64,000 bases of DNA from Roseomonas indoligenes (GTDB lineage: Bacteria; Pseudomonadota; Alphaproteobacteria; Acetobacterales; Acetobacteraceae). The stretch spans positions 1 through 64,000 of the forward strand of contig NZ_JAGIZA010000002.1 of the NCBI RefSeq assembly GCF_017813365.1, given 5' to 3'. How positions within the stretch are numbered: the first letter of the stretch is position 1; each line of letters opens with the position of its first letter. Shown here piece after piece: positions 1-8,818 of the stretch. The position numbers and the translations under genes were made by a program. The notes under the pieces are model-generated. The model ran no database searches. It had not been told where the DNA came from and was given only the letters and a program-made list of their open reading frames with translations.

Positions 1-83
1 GACCAGCATCCCGACCCAGGCTCCCGATCATCCCGGGAACCACCGTGAACCCCGCCGTCAGAGGGGTCCCGTTTGGACGCCGA

Positions 84-965
84 TCACCCCTCCAACAGGG
101 TCCCTATTCCACGCCGATCCACATGGCAGAATCGGATGGTTGGCCCGTCGCGCTCTCCGGTTGCCGCGTTGTTGCCGATGGCAGCATCCCGCCCGAAGGC
201 ACGCTCGAACGCGGCACACAATTTGATGAAGAGCACGCGATCCGGCGGGAGTTCGCGTATCGGGCGGGAGGCCGACGAGTACGTCTCCGCCGCAAGGCGG
301 CTTGCCTGGATCAGGTAGGCGAGGCCGTTCGCTGTCCGCCTAAGGACTGCCATCACCGGATCCGGCTGCAACACGTTCCCGCCGGTCAACGATGCCCATT
401 CCACGTGCTGCTGCAAGCCGGCGCCGCCAAGTACCTGGGTTTCCTCGCTCTCCAGGGCCTGAAAGAGAACCTCACCCGCGTCTGAGACCTTGCTCGACAT
501 CCCGGGGACCATCGGGCGCGGTCGGGGCAGGTCAAGAATCCAGGGGCGCCGATCGCGCCACTCCAGCAAGACCGCCAGATCTTCAGGTGGTGCTGCACCA
601 ATTTGATCGGGATCCATGCCAAGCCGCTGCAGGATGCGCCGGCAATCGTCCTCCAGGTCTCGCGCCCACTTGGCCCGCTTGTGAGGAGGAGACGGCCCGG
701 ACTGAGCGGCCTCCCTTACAAAGAGTTCGCCCGCACGGGACAATTCGTTAGCGATTTGGCCGGCTATACCAGTCGCAAGAGGCAACCGAGTCGCCGCGAC
801 CACTCGTGCAATGTCTGCTTCCCCAAATCGGATCGGCAAGAGCGCTTGGCTGAGCAGGTTGGGACTGACCCGAGGCAGGTCAGTGACGCGCGGCTGACGC
901 TTCCTCCGAGCCTGCGAGCCCGATGCAGCCTCCGCTTTGTTACTCGCCTTAGGTTTCGGGGGCAT
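84..965 (-). CDS. Hypothetical protein next to integrase (element cargo)
   Basis: A protein of about 293 residues that I do not recognise. It is hydrophilic, with a basic, Lys/Arg-rich first 30 residues, no signal peptide and no membrane segment. A central stretch (about 95-120) is rich in charged helix formers. The frame has a GTG at 977, but the ATG at 965 is preceded at the right distance by GGAG and is preferred. It lies 76 bases downstream of the leftward integrase gene, so it is probably cargo or an accessory gene of the same integrative element and may share its transcript. A DNA-binding role would fit the basic N terminus, but this is speculation. Confidence 0.6.
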   Translation of the reverse strand: MPPKPKASNKAEAASGSQARRKRQPRVTDLPRVSPNLLSQALLPIRFGEADIARVVAATRLPLATGIAGQIANELSRAGELFVREAAQSGPSPPHKRAKWARDLEDDCRRILQRLGMDPDQIGAAPPEDLAVLLEWRDRRPWILDLPRPRPMVPGMSSKVSDAGEVLFQALESEETQVLGGAGLQQHVEWASLTGGNVLQPDPVMAVLRRTANGLAYLIQASRLAAETYSSASRPIRELPPDRVLFIKLCAAFERAFGRDAAIGNNAATGERDGPTIRFCHVDRRGIGTLLEG

Positions 966-1041
966 TCGCATCTCCACAGTAAGGTTGGAGAGTCCTCAAG
1001 CCGTTCAAGCGGCTTCGGGACCTCGCTCGCGCGCTCCGATG

Positions 1042-2346
1042 TTAGGGGCATTCCAAGCCGCGCTCTATCCGCGGGGCCGCTACCGCGGGCGGGTATTGCA
1101 GTTTGTCGAGCGTGGCAAAGGCGACCTCGTCGGCCACCTTCAGCAAGACCCGGTCCGAGCGGTGGGTATATCGGGCTGTGGTTCCGCTCCGTGAATGGCC
1201 GATGAGGGCTGCAATAGCGGCGTCGCCATAACCCAGGTCTGCGGCAAGGGAGGCAAAGGAATGGCGAAGGGTATGTAAGGTGATATCCTCCCCGAGTTGG
1301 GATAATGCGCGAATGCGAGCCCACATTCTGGGAAGGCCCTGCAGCGCCTTGTTCTCGCTCCTTGCGGGGAAGACAAAGGGACCTCCGGTCCGGGTCTGTT
1401 CCTGAAGCAGGCCGACCACGGGCTGGGCTAGTGGCCGCATGCTCGCACCCGTTTTTGTATCCGACAGCCTGGCTGTACGGCCCGGAATGTCAACCTCCGA
1501 CCACCGCAACTCTGTAGCCTCGCCGCGCCTCCAGCCGGTGAGCAGGAGGAACCGAACGCAACTTATGCCGAACGGGTTGACGCCCTCAGCCTGTGCGCGG
1601 ACAAGGCCGGCCGCCAGCAAAGCGTACTCCTCGTCGGAGAGCCGCCTCTCCCGCTTGCCGTCGGCATACCGGGTAACGCCCCGGACGGGATTGTCCGGGC
1701 GGTGCCCTTCGGCCACTGCGTAGGCGAAGATGCTGCCGAGGAGGCCAATCGTGCGGGATGCGGCGCCACGGCCTCCGCGTACGTTCGAAACGGCACGAGA
1801 GCCGAGCTTGCTTCGCTTCGCCGAGGCACCTGCCGCGATCCCGTGCATGAACCTCTGCACGTCCCTTTGCGAGATCGCGTCCACAGGCATCGAACCGAGC
1901 AGGGGTTTAATGTGGGCAGCGATGCGGCTCTTGTCAGTGGCGATCGTGCTTGGCTTCTTCGGCCTCCTTTCCCGGCGGAGGAGCAGATTCGGGACCGCCG
2001 CGAGATAGGCGTCACATAGCTCAGCCACAGTGGGCATGGCTTTGCGGTGATCACGATCTGCAGCTGGATCGCGGCCGAGGCGAAGTGCGTCACGATGGGC
2101 CGTAGCGACCTTGCGTGCGTCGTCGATGCCCCAGTCGCCGCGGCCCCAGGGCCCTATGGTGATGTAGCGTTGGCGGCCCCGGCCCGTCACATCCCGGTCG
2201 ATAGGGCTCCGGTACTTGAAGACGAAGATCACCCTACCGTCATTGCCCCGCCGGCGTGCACCGAGACCGCGAACCTCCTGGTCCCACAAGGTCGCGCCAG
2301 GCTTGAGGGAATTGAGGGCACGCTCGGTTAGGCGTGAGCTCGGCAT
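1042..2346 (-). CDS. int: Tyrosine-type site-specific integrase
   Basis: A 434-residue tyrosine recombinase that would catalyse integration and excision of the element at the adjacent tRNA-derived site. Residues 1-100 look like the DUF4102-type arm-binding domain common in tRNA-targeting island integrases, 105-215 like the core-binding SAM-like domain, and 235-410 are catalytic. All active-site residues are visible: Arg274 (in GWRRGE), Lys298, His358-x-x-Arg361 (HTLR), His384 (GHS) and the nucleophile Tyr393 (RYTH). The ATG is preceded by AGGTGA. The gene reads away from the tRNA fragment 130 bases to its right. It looks intact. No excisionase gene is visible. Confidence 0.95.
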   Translation of the reverse strand: MPSSRLTERALNSLKPGATLWDQEVRGLGARRRGNDGRVIFVFKYRSPIDRDVTGRGRQRYITIGPWGRGDWGIDDARKVATAHRDALRLGRDPAADRDHRKAMPTVAELCDAYLAAVPNLLLRRERRPKKPSTIATDKSRIAAHIKPLLGSMPVDAISQRDVQRFMHGIAAGASAKRSKLGSRAVSNVRGGRGAASRTIGLLGSIFAYAVAEGHRPDNPVRGVTRYADGKRERRLSDEEYALLAAGLVRAQAEGVNPFGISCVRFLLLTGWRRGEATELRWSEVDIPGRTARLSDTKTGASMRPLAQPVVGLLQEQTRTGGPFVFPARSENKALQGLPRMWARIRALSQLGEDITLHTLRHSFASLAADLGYGDAAIAALIGHSRSGTTARYTHRSDRVLLKVADEVAFATLDKLQYPPAVAAPRIERGLECP

Positions 2347-2363
2347 GGGTCACCTAGGAGGTG

Positions 2364-2384
2364 TGGCTACCCCATGGCTACCCT
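2364..2384. repeat. Short direct repeats upstream of the integrase
   Basis: TGGCTACCC occurs twice with an 11-base period (2364-2372 and 2375-2383), just upstream of the integrase start and between it and the attachment site. Repeats of this kind at about one helical turn are typical of integrase arm-type or excisionase sites. The role here is inferred from position only. Confidence 0.4.
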
Positions 2385-2475
2385 GGCACGGGGCGGCAAG
2401 GGAAGCCACGAGCTGCCAAAATACTGCTATAGTTGTGTATTGTCGGGCGATGGCGGTCCCTGGCGGGCCATGTTC

Positions 2476-2525
2476 TTGCCCTCCGAAGGCAAAGGTCGTA
2501 CGTTCGAATCGTATCGGGTCCGCCA
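2476..2525 (+). tRNA. 3' half of a tRNA-Arg(CCG) gene: probable attachment site (attR)
   Basis: The anticodon arm (stem TTGCC/GGCAA, loop CTCCGAA with anticodon CCG at 2483-2485), a five-base variable loop, the T-arm (GTACG, TTCGAAT, CGTAT), the 3' acceptor strand CGGGTCC, discriminator G and encoded CCA (2523-2525) are all present. No D-arm and no matching 5' acceptor strand (GGACCCG) lie upstream, so this is a fragment and not a working tRNA. A tRNA 3' half beginning at the anticodon arm, 130 bases from an integrase, is the standard mark of integration into a tRNA gene. The intact gene should lie at the other end of the element, left of this window. Confidence 0.85.
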
Positions 2526-2695
2526 ATTTCTTCATCTTTTCAGCGGAAGACGCCCCAGGCATCGTCCCGGGATCGTGGTGCTCGTCGCCACTTGCTCCCC
2601 TCGCAAGCCTGAGGACAGACACTTCCTCGGCGGTCATCCGGCCCCCATCGCCGGCCTTACCATGTCCCGAGCCCCCGCTCGCGCGTTGATGCCGC
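2526..2695. other. Junction spacer between attachment site and chromosome
   Basis: About 170 bases between the tRNA fragment and the DUF3891 gene. Open frames cross it on both strands, but none has a convincing start or family signature. No terminator or promoter could be supported. This is the first chromosomal sequence to the right of the element. Confidence 0.4.
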
Positions 2696-3463
2696 ATGAT
2701 CCTGCGAAGCCCGGAGGACGGCATCCGCCTCCTCATTCCCCAGCCCTCCCACGCCCTGCTCTCCGGACAGATGATGGCCGCCTGGGGCGCCTCCGGCTTC
2801 GCGCGGCCGGACCCGGCGCCAGAGGTGATCCTCGCGGCCGAGCAGCACGACATTGCCTGGCTGACCTGGGAGACCGCCCCGACGCTCGACCGGGAAACGG
2901 GCCTGCCGCATCCCTTCACCCGGCTCGGCGCGGCGGTCCACGCCCCCATGTGGGCGCGCGGCGTGGAGATGGCGCGCGGCGCCTGGGGCCTCTGGCCCGC
3001 CCTGCTGATCTCCCTGCACGGCACGCGGATCTACACGCAGTACATGGACCCGGAGCAGCTGCCGCCGAAGGACCAGGCCGCGATCGACCGCAACAACGCC
3101 AAGGAGGAGGCGCTCCAGGCGGATTGGATCGCGAAGCTGGGCGCCACACCCGATCAGGTGAAGCGGAACTCCGCCCTCGTCGCGGTGACCGACGCCCTCT
3201 CCCTCGCCCTCTGCTTCGCTGATCCGGACAAGGCCGGGGAGGCTCCGATGGAGGATGGCAGCACTCGCAAGATGAGGCTCGTGCGGCAGGGAACCTCCCG
3301 CTGGTCGCTGGACCCCTGGCCCTTCCGCGAGGGCATGCTGACCCTGCGCTGCGAGACGATCCGCCTGCCCGCCGGGACACGCTGGACCGACGAGGAGACG
3401 ATGCGCCGCGACCTGCGCGAAGCGACCTGGAGCACGATGGCCGAGACCCTGGTCCCGGCCTGA
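2696..3463 (+). CDS. DUF3891 family protein
   Basis: A 255-residue protein resembling the DUF3891 family. Recognisable elements are an early segment on handling 'bad' blocks (LLIPQPSHALLSG), the AEQHDIAW segment near residue 45 and SLHGTRIY near residue 103. Family members are soluble proteins of unknown function. The early His/Asp-containing motif (EQHD) suggests a metal-dependent phosphohydrolase-like (HD) fold, but this is unproven. The ATG at 2696 begins directly with family-like sequence. It is the first chromosomal gene right of the tRNA-derived site and stands alone; the following Bug gene starts 150 bases later. Confidence 0.75.
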   Translation: MILRSPEDGIRLLIPQPSHALLSGQMMAAWGASGFARPDPAPEVILAAEQHDIAWLTWETAPTLDRETGLPHPFTRLGAAVHAPMWARGVEMARGAWGLWPALLISLHGTRIYTQYMDPEQLPPKDQAAIDRNNAKEEALQADWIAKLGATPDQVKRNSALVAVTDALSLALCFADPDKAGEAPMEDGSTRKMRLVRQGTSRWSLDPWPFREGMLTLRCETIRLPAGTRWTDEETMRRDLREATWSTMAETLVPA

Positions 3464-3616
3464 CGAACCGGGCGGTCGCCTGAATCTCCTGCGCGGCGCC
3501 CGTGCCACGGGCAGCGCATCCTCGCCGCGAACCCCCTGGCGCGATCCGCCCCGAAATGGAATGACCGGACCGACTGCGGAAGGGGAACGACGCCCCTCCG
3601 GCGGGAGGAGAACGAG

Positions 3617-4606
3617 ATGAGCCCTGATCGCACCGCGCCGACCCGGCGCGCCTTGCTCGCCGGCGCGGCGGTGGCGGCCCTGGCGCCTGCCGCGCACGCG
3701 CAGGAGACCTGGCCCAGCCGCCCCGTGCGGGTGATCGTACCCTTCCCGCCGGGCGGCACGCCGGACACCGCGGCGCGCGCCCTGGTGCCGCATTTGTCCG
3801 AAGCCTTCGGCCAGCCCTTTGTGGTGGACAACCGTTCCGGCGCCGGCGGCAATCTCGGCACGGATCTGATCGCCAAGGCGCGGGACGGGCACACAATCGG
3901 GGTGAGCATCAACGGCCCGCTGGTAACCGCCCCGGCCCTCTACTCCCGCCTGCCCTACGATCCGGCGGCGGACCTCACCTACCTCTCCCAGCTCGTGCGC
4001 GGGGCGCAGCTGCTGGTGGTGCACCCTTCCGTGCCGGCGCAGAACCTCGCCTCCTTCGTCGCCTATGCGAAGGCCAATCCAGGCGTGATGAGCTTCGGTT
4101 CCGTCGGCCCCGGCTCGGCCGGGCACCTGGCGATGGAGGAGCTGAAGGCGCGGCTGGGGATCGACCTCGTCCACGTGCCCTATCGCGGCTTCCCGGAGGC
4201 CACGGTGGACCTCGTCGCCGGGCGCATTCAGGCGATGATCCAGATCGCGGCCGGCATCATCCCGCAGGTGCAGGACGGCAAGGCGCGCGCCCTGGCCGTG
4301 ACGGCGGATGCGCGCCTGGCGAAGCTGCCTGACGTGCCCACCCTGGCCGAGGCCGGCGTGCCGGACGCGGCGAGCTATGCCTGGATCGGCCTCGTCGCCC
4401 CGGTCGCCACCCCCGCGGGCGTGGCCGCGCGGCTGGCGGCGGAGACGCGGACGGCGCTGGCGGAGCCGCGGGTGCGCGGCGTGCTGGAAGGGGCGGGGTT
4501 CGAGGTGGTTGCCTCCACCCCGCAGGCCTTCACGGAGCTGACGGCGGCCGAGCGCCAGCGCTGGGCCGGGCTGATCCGGCGCCTGGGCATCACCGCCGAC
4601 GGCTGA
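3617..4606 (+). CDS. Tripartite tricarboxylate transporter substrate-binding protein (Bug family), copy 1
   Basis: A 329-residue periplasmic solute-binding protein of the Bug/TctC family, which captures small carboxylates or related anions. The first 29 residues form an export signal with a TRRALLAGAAVAAL core (twin-arginine-like) ending in AHA-Q. Family hallmarks follow: WPSRPVRVIVPFPPGGTPD (about 31-50), VVDNRSGAGGNLGTD, and VPYRGFPEATVDLVAGRIQ. The RBS is the GGAGGAGAA upstream of the ATG. No TctA or TctB membrane partner is encoded nearby, as is usual for solitary Bug proteins in this group. The ligand cannot be read from the sequence. Confidence 0.93.
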   Translation: MSPDRTAPTRRALLAGAAVAALAPAAHAQETWPSRPVRVIVPFPPGGTPDTAARALVPHLSEAFGQPFVVDNRSGAGGNLGTDLIAKARDGHTIGVSINGPLVTAPALYSRLPYDPAADLTYLSQLVRGAQLLVVHPSVPAQNLASFVAYAKANPGVMSFGSVGPGSAGHLAMEELKARLGIDLVHVPYRGFPEATVDLVAGRIQAMIQIAAGIIPQVQDGKARALAVTADARLAKLPDVPTLAEAGVPDAASYAWIGLVAPVATPAGVAARLAAETRTALAEPRVRGVLEGAGFEVVASTPQAFTELTAAERQRWAGLIRRLGITADG

Positions 4607-4696
4607 CGGATCGGCTGACCCTTGACGGGAGTGGGGTCCGGCGCTCCCGTTGCTCCGGACGTGCCGCGTAAGGCGCGCCGGAGGAGTGGAAGCGCC

Positions 4697-5671
4697 ATGA
4701 TCCTGTCCCGCCGTATCTTCGGGGGCTCGCTTCTGGCCGCCGCCCTGCCGCACAGGGCCCGGGCGGCGGAGACCTTCGCCGCCACCCGCCCCATCCGCCT
4801 GCTGCTGGCCTTCGGGACGGGCACCGGGGCGGACGTGCTGGCGCGCGAACTCGGCCAGCGCCTCGGCACCGTGGTCGGCCAGCCCGTGGTGGTGGAGAAC
4901 GTGACGGGCGGCACCGGCGTGGTGGCGCTCCGCACCCTGGCCCGCGCCGCGCCGGACGGGCACACGCTGTTCCTTGCCGCGCTCGGCAACGTGGTGATCA
5001 ACTCCATGGTCAGCGCCGCCGCGCGGGGCACGGAGGCCCTGGCGCGGCCGGTGGGGCAGATGAGTGACAACCCGCACGTCATGCTCATCCACGGCGCGCT
5101 GCCTGTGAAGGACGTGCGGGAGTTCGTGGCCTACGCGAAGGCGCGACCGGGTGAGGTCAACTTCGCCTCCCCCGGCGCGGGCGGCGTCTCCCACCTTGGG
5201 GCGGAGCTGTTCCAGTCGGTCGCCGGCATCCAGGGCGTCCACGTGCCCTACCGCGACGGCTCTCAGTTGCTGACGGACATGATGACCGGGCGCGTGCAGG
5301 CCGGCTTCATGAGTGCGGGCGGGCTGATGCCGATCCTGGCGGATGGCAGGATCCGCGCGCTCGGCGTGACGGCCCCGACCCGCGTGCCGGAGCTGCAGTC
5401 CCTGCCGGTGGTGGAGAGCCAGGGCCTGCCCGGCTTCCGCTACAGCACCTGGTACGGACTCTACGCCCCGGCCGCGACGCCGGACGGGCTGATCGGCCCG
5501 CTGAACGCCGCCCTCCGCACCGCGCTGGACGACGAGGGGCTTCGGACCCGCCTGACGGCCCAGGGCGCGGAGCTGCGGACCGGCTCGGCCGAGGAGCTCG
5601 CGGCACTGATGGAAGCCGATGCCCGCACCTGGCGCGCCATCATCCAGAGCCGCGGGATCATGGCGGAATAG
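4697..5671 (+). CDS. Tripartite tricarboxylate transporter substrate-binding protein (Bug family), copy 2
   Basis: About 324 residues. The open frame extends upstream to 4622, but the ATG at 4697 is preferred: it follows GGAGGAGTGG and begins directly with a signal peptide (MILSRRIFGGSLLAAALP). The mature part has the Bug pattern: RPIRLLLAFGTGTGADVLAREL, PVVVENVTGGTG, then HVPYRDGSQLLTDMMTGRVQ around residue 190. The first phosphate-loop-like segment reads FGTGTG in place of the usual FPPGG, so ligand contacts may differ from its neighbours. It lies 90 bases after copy 1 on the same strand and may be cotranscribed. Confidence 0.9.
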   Translation: MILSRRIFGGSLLAAALPHRARAAETFAATRPIRLLLAFGTGTGADVLARELGQRLGTVVGQPVVVENVTGGTGVVALRTLARAAPDGHTLFLAALGNVVINSMVSAAARGTEALARPVGQMSDNPHVMLIHGALPVKDVREFVAYAKARPGEVNFASPGAGGVSHLGAELFQSVAGIQGVHVPYRDGSQLLTDMMTGRVQAGFMSAGGLMPILADGRIRALGVTAPTRVPELQSLPVVESQGLPGFRYSTWYGLYAPAATPDGLIGPLNAALRTALDDEGLRTRLTAQGAELRTGSAEELAALMEADARTWRAIIQSRGIMAE

Positions 5672-5806
5672 CCGCCGGGCGTTCGGAAATCGGCGCGGAG
5701 CTATTCCGGCCGCTTATACCGGGGCCGTAAAAAGCCATAGGACGTGCCGGGGAAGCGGCCCTAGCCTCCGCCCATCCCGCCCGAGAGCGGGGCGGAGGAA
5801 CGCTGC

Positions 5807-6820
5807 ATGAGCGCGATGCGATCGCCGGCCATCTCGCGCCGCGCGGCCCTGGGCGGGCTGCTCCTTGCCCCGCTGGCGGCGCCGCGCATCGCCCGTGCCC
5901 AAGGCGCTGGGCAGGGCGCCTGGCCGGACCGGCCGGTGCGGATCGTGGTGCCCTTCACCCCCGGCGGCTCCACCGACATCATCGCCCGGGCGCTCGCGGC
6001 GGAACTGCAGGACACGCTCGGCCAGCCCTTCGTGGTGGAGAACCGCGGCGGCGCCGGCGGCACCATCGGCACGGAAGTCGTCGCCCACGCGCCGGCCGAT
6101 GGCTACACGCTGCTGATGGGGCATATCGGCACGCTGGCCGTGAACCCCTCCCTCTACCGCAACCTCTCTTATGACACGGTGCAGTCCTTCGCCCCGATCA
6201 CCCTGGCAGCCGTGGTGCCGAACGTGATGGTGGTGAACCCCCGGAAGATGCCGTCCGGCGGCATCTCGGAACTGGTGGCAATGGCGAAGCGCCGCCCGCG
6301 CTCGCTCACCTATGGATCCGGCGGCAACGGATCGGCCGCGCACATCGCCATGGCGGCCTTCTGTCTCGCGACGGGGGTGGAGATGGAGCACATCCCCTAT
6401 CGCGGCACCGCGCCGATGATGAACGACCTGATCGGCGGCACTATCGACCTGACCTTCACCGGCGGCCCGCCCATCCTGCCGCCCGTGCGCGCGGGGATGC
6501 TGCGCGCGCTCGGCGTCTCCTCCGACCATCGCCTCTCCGGCGCGCCGGACATCCCGACCGTGGCGGAGCAGGGCGTGCCGGGCTTCGAGGCGAACCAGTG
6601 GTACGGCCTCGTCGCCCCCGCCAATACACCGCGCCCGATCGTAGACCGGCTGAATGCGGAGTGCGCGCGGATCCTGAAAGGCGAGAAGCTGCGCCCGCGC
6701 CTGGAATCCGAAGGGGCGGAGGCCGCGCCCGGGACGCCGGAGGCCTTCCGCGACTTCATCACCGCCGAGCGCGCCCGCTGGGGCGACGTGGTGCGCCGTG
6801 CCGACCTGAAGCCGGACTAG
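5807..6820 (+). CDS. Tripartite tricarboxylate transporter substrate-binding protein (Bug family), copy 3
   Basis: A 337-residue Bug/TctC-type periplasmic binding protein. Its signal (ISRRAALGGLLLAPLAAPRIARA) has a twin-arginine-like motif. Hallmarks are WPDRPVRIVVPFTPGGSTD, FVVENRGGAGGTIGTE and HIPYRGTAPMMNDLIGGTID. The ATG follows GCGGAGGAA. Immediately downstream (22 bases) is the secreted metallo-hydrolase gene, so this copy, the hydrolase and copy 4 form one probable operon. That suggests uptake or sensing of a substrate or product of the hydrolase, which is inference from order only. Confidence 0.93.
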   Translation: MSAMRSPAISRRAALGGLLLAPLAAPRIARAQGAGQGAWPDRPVRIVVPFTPGGSTDIIARALAAELQDTLGQPFVVENRGGAGGTIGTEVVAHAPADGYTLLMGHIGTLAVNPSLYRNLSYDTVQSFAPITLAAVVPNVMVVNPRKMPSGGISELVAMAKRRPRSLTYGSGGNGSAAHIAMAAFCLATGVEMEHIPYRGTAPMMNDLIGGTIDLTFTGGPPILPPVRAGMLRALGVSSDHRLSGAPDIPTVAEQGVPGFEANQWYGLVAPANTPRPIVDRLNAECARILKGEKLRPRLESEGAEAAPGTPEAFRDFITAERARWGDVVRRADLKPD

Positions 6821-6842
6821 AAAAACAAAGGGAGGAAGGGTC

Positions 6843-7808
6843 ATGATCACGCGCCGTCAGGCGGGCCTGTCGCTGGCCGCCATCACCCTGGCCGCGGGCG
6901 CCGCGCGGGCGCAGGGCACCGCGCCGCAACCGGCGGCACCGGCCGCATCGTCCGGACCGGGCTTCCACCGCTTCCGCGTGGGCAACTTCACCGCCACCAC
7001 GGTCTTCGACGGTACGGCGACCCTGCCGCTGGAGAACTTCGTGCTGAACGCGCCGGTGGAGACCGTGCGCGACGTGCTGGCGGAGAGCTTTCTGCCGCGC
7101 GACCGCTACGTGACGCCCTATACCCTCACCGCTCTGCAGGCGGGCGGGCGCACGGTGCTGTTCGACGCCGGCACGGGCGGGCAGCTGGCGCCCACCGCCG
7201 GATCGGCGCTGGCAAACCTGCGCGCCGCCGGGATCGAGCCGGAGCGGGTGGACCTCGTCGTGCTGACGCATGTGCACGGCGACCACATTACCGGGCTGGC
7301 CACCGCCGACGGGAAAGCGGTGTTCCCCAACGCCGAGATCGTCATCCCCGAGGCCGAGTGGCGCTACTGGAGCGACGCCGGCAACGAGACCTCCGCCCCC
7401 GCGCGGCAGAAGCCGAACTTCGCCAACCTGAAGCGCCGCCTGGCGCCGTATGAGGGGCGCGTGCGGCGGGTGGAGGAGGGGCAGGAGGCGCTTCCGGGCA
7501 TCCGTGCCATCACCACGCCGGGCCACACGCCCGGCCATACCTCCTGGCACGTGGCGGATGGCGATGGGGAGCTCATCGTGCTCGGCGACGTGACGCACCG
7601 GCCGGAACTTTTCGCGCGCCGCCCCGGCTTTCACGTGATGTTCGACTTCGATCCCGCGATGGCAGAGACGACGCGCCGCCGCGTGCTGGACCGCTGCGCG
7701 GCGGACCGCGTGCGCGTCACCGGCTACCACTTCCCTTTCCCGGCGAATGGCTACATCGCGTGGGAAGGGGAGGGCTTCCGCTTCATTCCCGCCGATTGGA
7801 CCGCCTGA
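6843..7808 (+). CDS. Secreted metallo-beta-lactamase-fold hydrolase
   Basis: A 321-residue MBL-fold enzyme with an N-terminal export signal (TRRQAGLSLAAITLAAGAARA) for the periplasm. The zinc site is complete: His143-x-His145-x-Asp147-His148 in LTHVHGDHITG, His228/His232 in TPGHTPGHTS, and Asp249 in VLGDVTH. The length and the PGHTPGHTSWHV segment resemble the quorum-quenching lactonase/glyoxalase-like branch and not true beta-lactamases; the substrate is unknown. The stop overlaps the start of the next Bug gene (TGATG), so the two are translationally coupled. Confidence 0.88.
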   Translation: MITRRQAGLSLAAITLAAGAARAQGTAPQPAAPAASSGPGFHRFRVGNFTATTVFDGTATLPLENFVLNAPVETVRDVLAESFLPRDRYVTPYTLTALQAGGRTVLFDAGTGGQLAPTAGSALANLRAAGIEPERVDLVVLTHVHGDHITGLATADGKAVFPNAEIVIPEAEWRYWSDAGNETSAPARQKPNFANLKRRLAPYEGRVRRVEEGQEALPGIRAITTPGHTPGHTSWHVADGDGELIVLGDVTHRPELFARRPGFHVMFDFDPAMAETTRRRVLDRCAADRVRVTGYHFPFPANGYIAWEGEGFRFIPADWTA

Positions 7809-8803
7809 TGCAGAAGCCTTCCCCTCTCGGCCGCCGCGCCCTGCTCGGCGGCACGGCGGCGATCGGCCTGCCCTTCGCGGCCCCCTTCTCGCCGGCCCTG
7901 GCGGCCTTCCCCGACCACGACGTGCGGCTGCTCGTCGGCTTTTCCGCCGGCGGCGCCGTGGACCTCGTCGCGCGGCTGGTGACGGACCCGCTGCGCGCGG
8001 CGCTCGGGCAGAACGTCGTGGTGGAGAACCGCCCCGGCGCCTCCGGCCTGATCGCGGCGGAGGCGGCGGCCAAGGCGCCGCCGGACGGGCACACCCTCTA
8101 CGTCGTGGCGATGAGCGCCTACGTCGTGCTGCCGCAGCTTCCCGGCCAGCCCATGCCGATCAACATGGAGCGCGACCTCGTGCCCGTGGGGAACGTCGCG
8201 GGGGTGCTGAACGCGCTCGTCGTCTCGCCGAAGTCGCAGTTCCGCTCCGTGCCGGACCTCATCGCCTACGCGAAGGCGAACCCGGAGAAGCTGACCTATG
8301 CCTCCACCGGCAACGGCACCAGCCAGCACTTGGCGGGCGAGCTCTTCGCGCGGCAGGCGGGCATCAAGATGACACATGTGCCCTATCGCGGCGGCTCCAA
8401 CGCCATCGTGGACATCGCGGCGGGCCGGGTGGACATGATGCTCGGTAACTTCCCTGAATTCATCGGGCAGATCCGGGACGGCGGGCTGCGGCTGCTGGCC
8501 TTCGGTGGCACCGCGGCCTCGCCGCTGTTCCCGGGGACGCCGCTGATCCGGGATACGCTTCCAGGGTTCGAGGTGACGAGTTGGATCGGTCTGGCCGGGC
8601 CAGCAGCCATGCCGCCGGCATCGGTCGCGGCCTGGGACGCGGCCCTGGCGAAGGTGACGGCCGACCCGGAGTTCCGCCGCCGCGTGACGGAGAACGGGAT
8701 GGAGGTGCTGGGCGGGGATGGGGCCGCCTTCCGCGCCACCATCGCGACCGACCGGCAGCGCTGGGGCGACGTGATCCGCGGCGCGGCCATCCGCGCGGAG
8801 TGA
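7808..8803 (+). CDS. Tripartite tricarboxylate transporter substrate-binding protein (Bug family), copy 4
   Basis: A protein of about 331 residues. The open frame begins at 7760, but the ATG at 7808 overlaps the stop of the hydrolase gene and starts directly with a signal sequence (MQKPSPLGRRALLGGTAAIG). Bug hallmarks are DHDVRLLVGFSAGGAVDLVAR, VVVENRPGASG and HVPYRGGSNAIVDIAAGRVD. The one-base overlap with the MBL hydrolase is the strongest functional link in this cluster: binding protein and enzyme are made together in the periplasm. Confidence 0.92.
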   Translation: MQKPSPLGRRALLGGTAAIGLPFAAPFSPALAAFPDHDVRLLVGFSAGGAVDLVARLVTDPLRAALGQNVVVENRPGASGLIAAEAAAKAPPDGHTLYVVAMSAYVVLPQLPGQPMPINMERDLVPVGNVAGVLNALVVSPKSQFRSVPDLIAYAKANPEKLTYASTGNGTSQHLAGELFARQAGIKMTHVPYRGGSNAIVDIAAGRVDMMLGNFPEFIGQIRDGGLRLLAFGGTAASPLFPGTPLIRDTLPGFEVTSWIGLAGPAAMPPASVAAWDAALAKVTADPEFRRRVTENGMEVLGGDGAAFRATIATDRQRWGDVIRGAAIRAE

Positions 8804-8818
8804 TCCGGGGCGGTGCGT

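Noticed and set aside
2440-2525. A complete tRNA gene
   Set aside because: The 3' half is perfect, but no D-arm and no 5' acceptor strand complementary to CGGGTCC lie upstream, so it is a fragment.
2657-5242. 861-residue minus-strand open frame across the Bug genes
   Set aside because: It is antisense to two genes with signal peptides and family motifs; its low-complexity Arg/Gly/His composition is typical of high-GC shadow frames.
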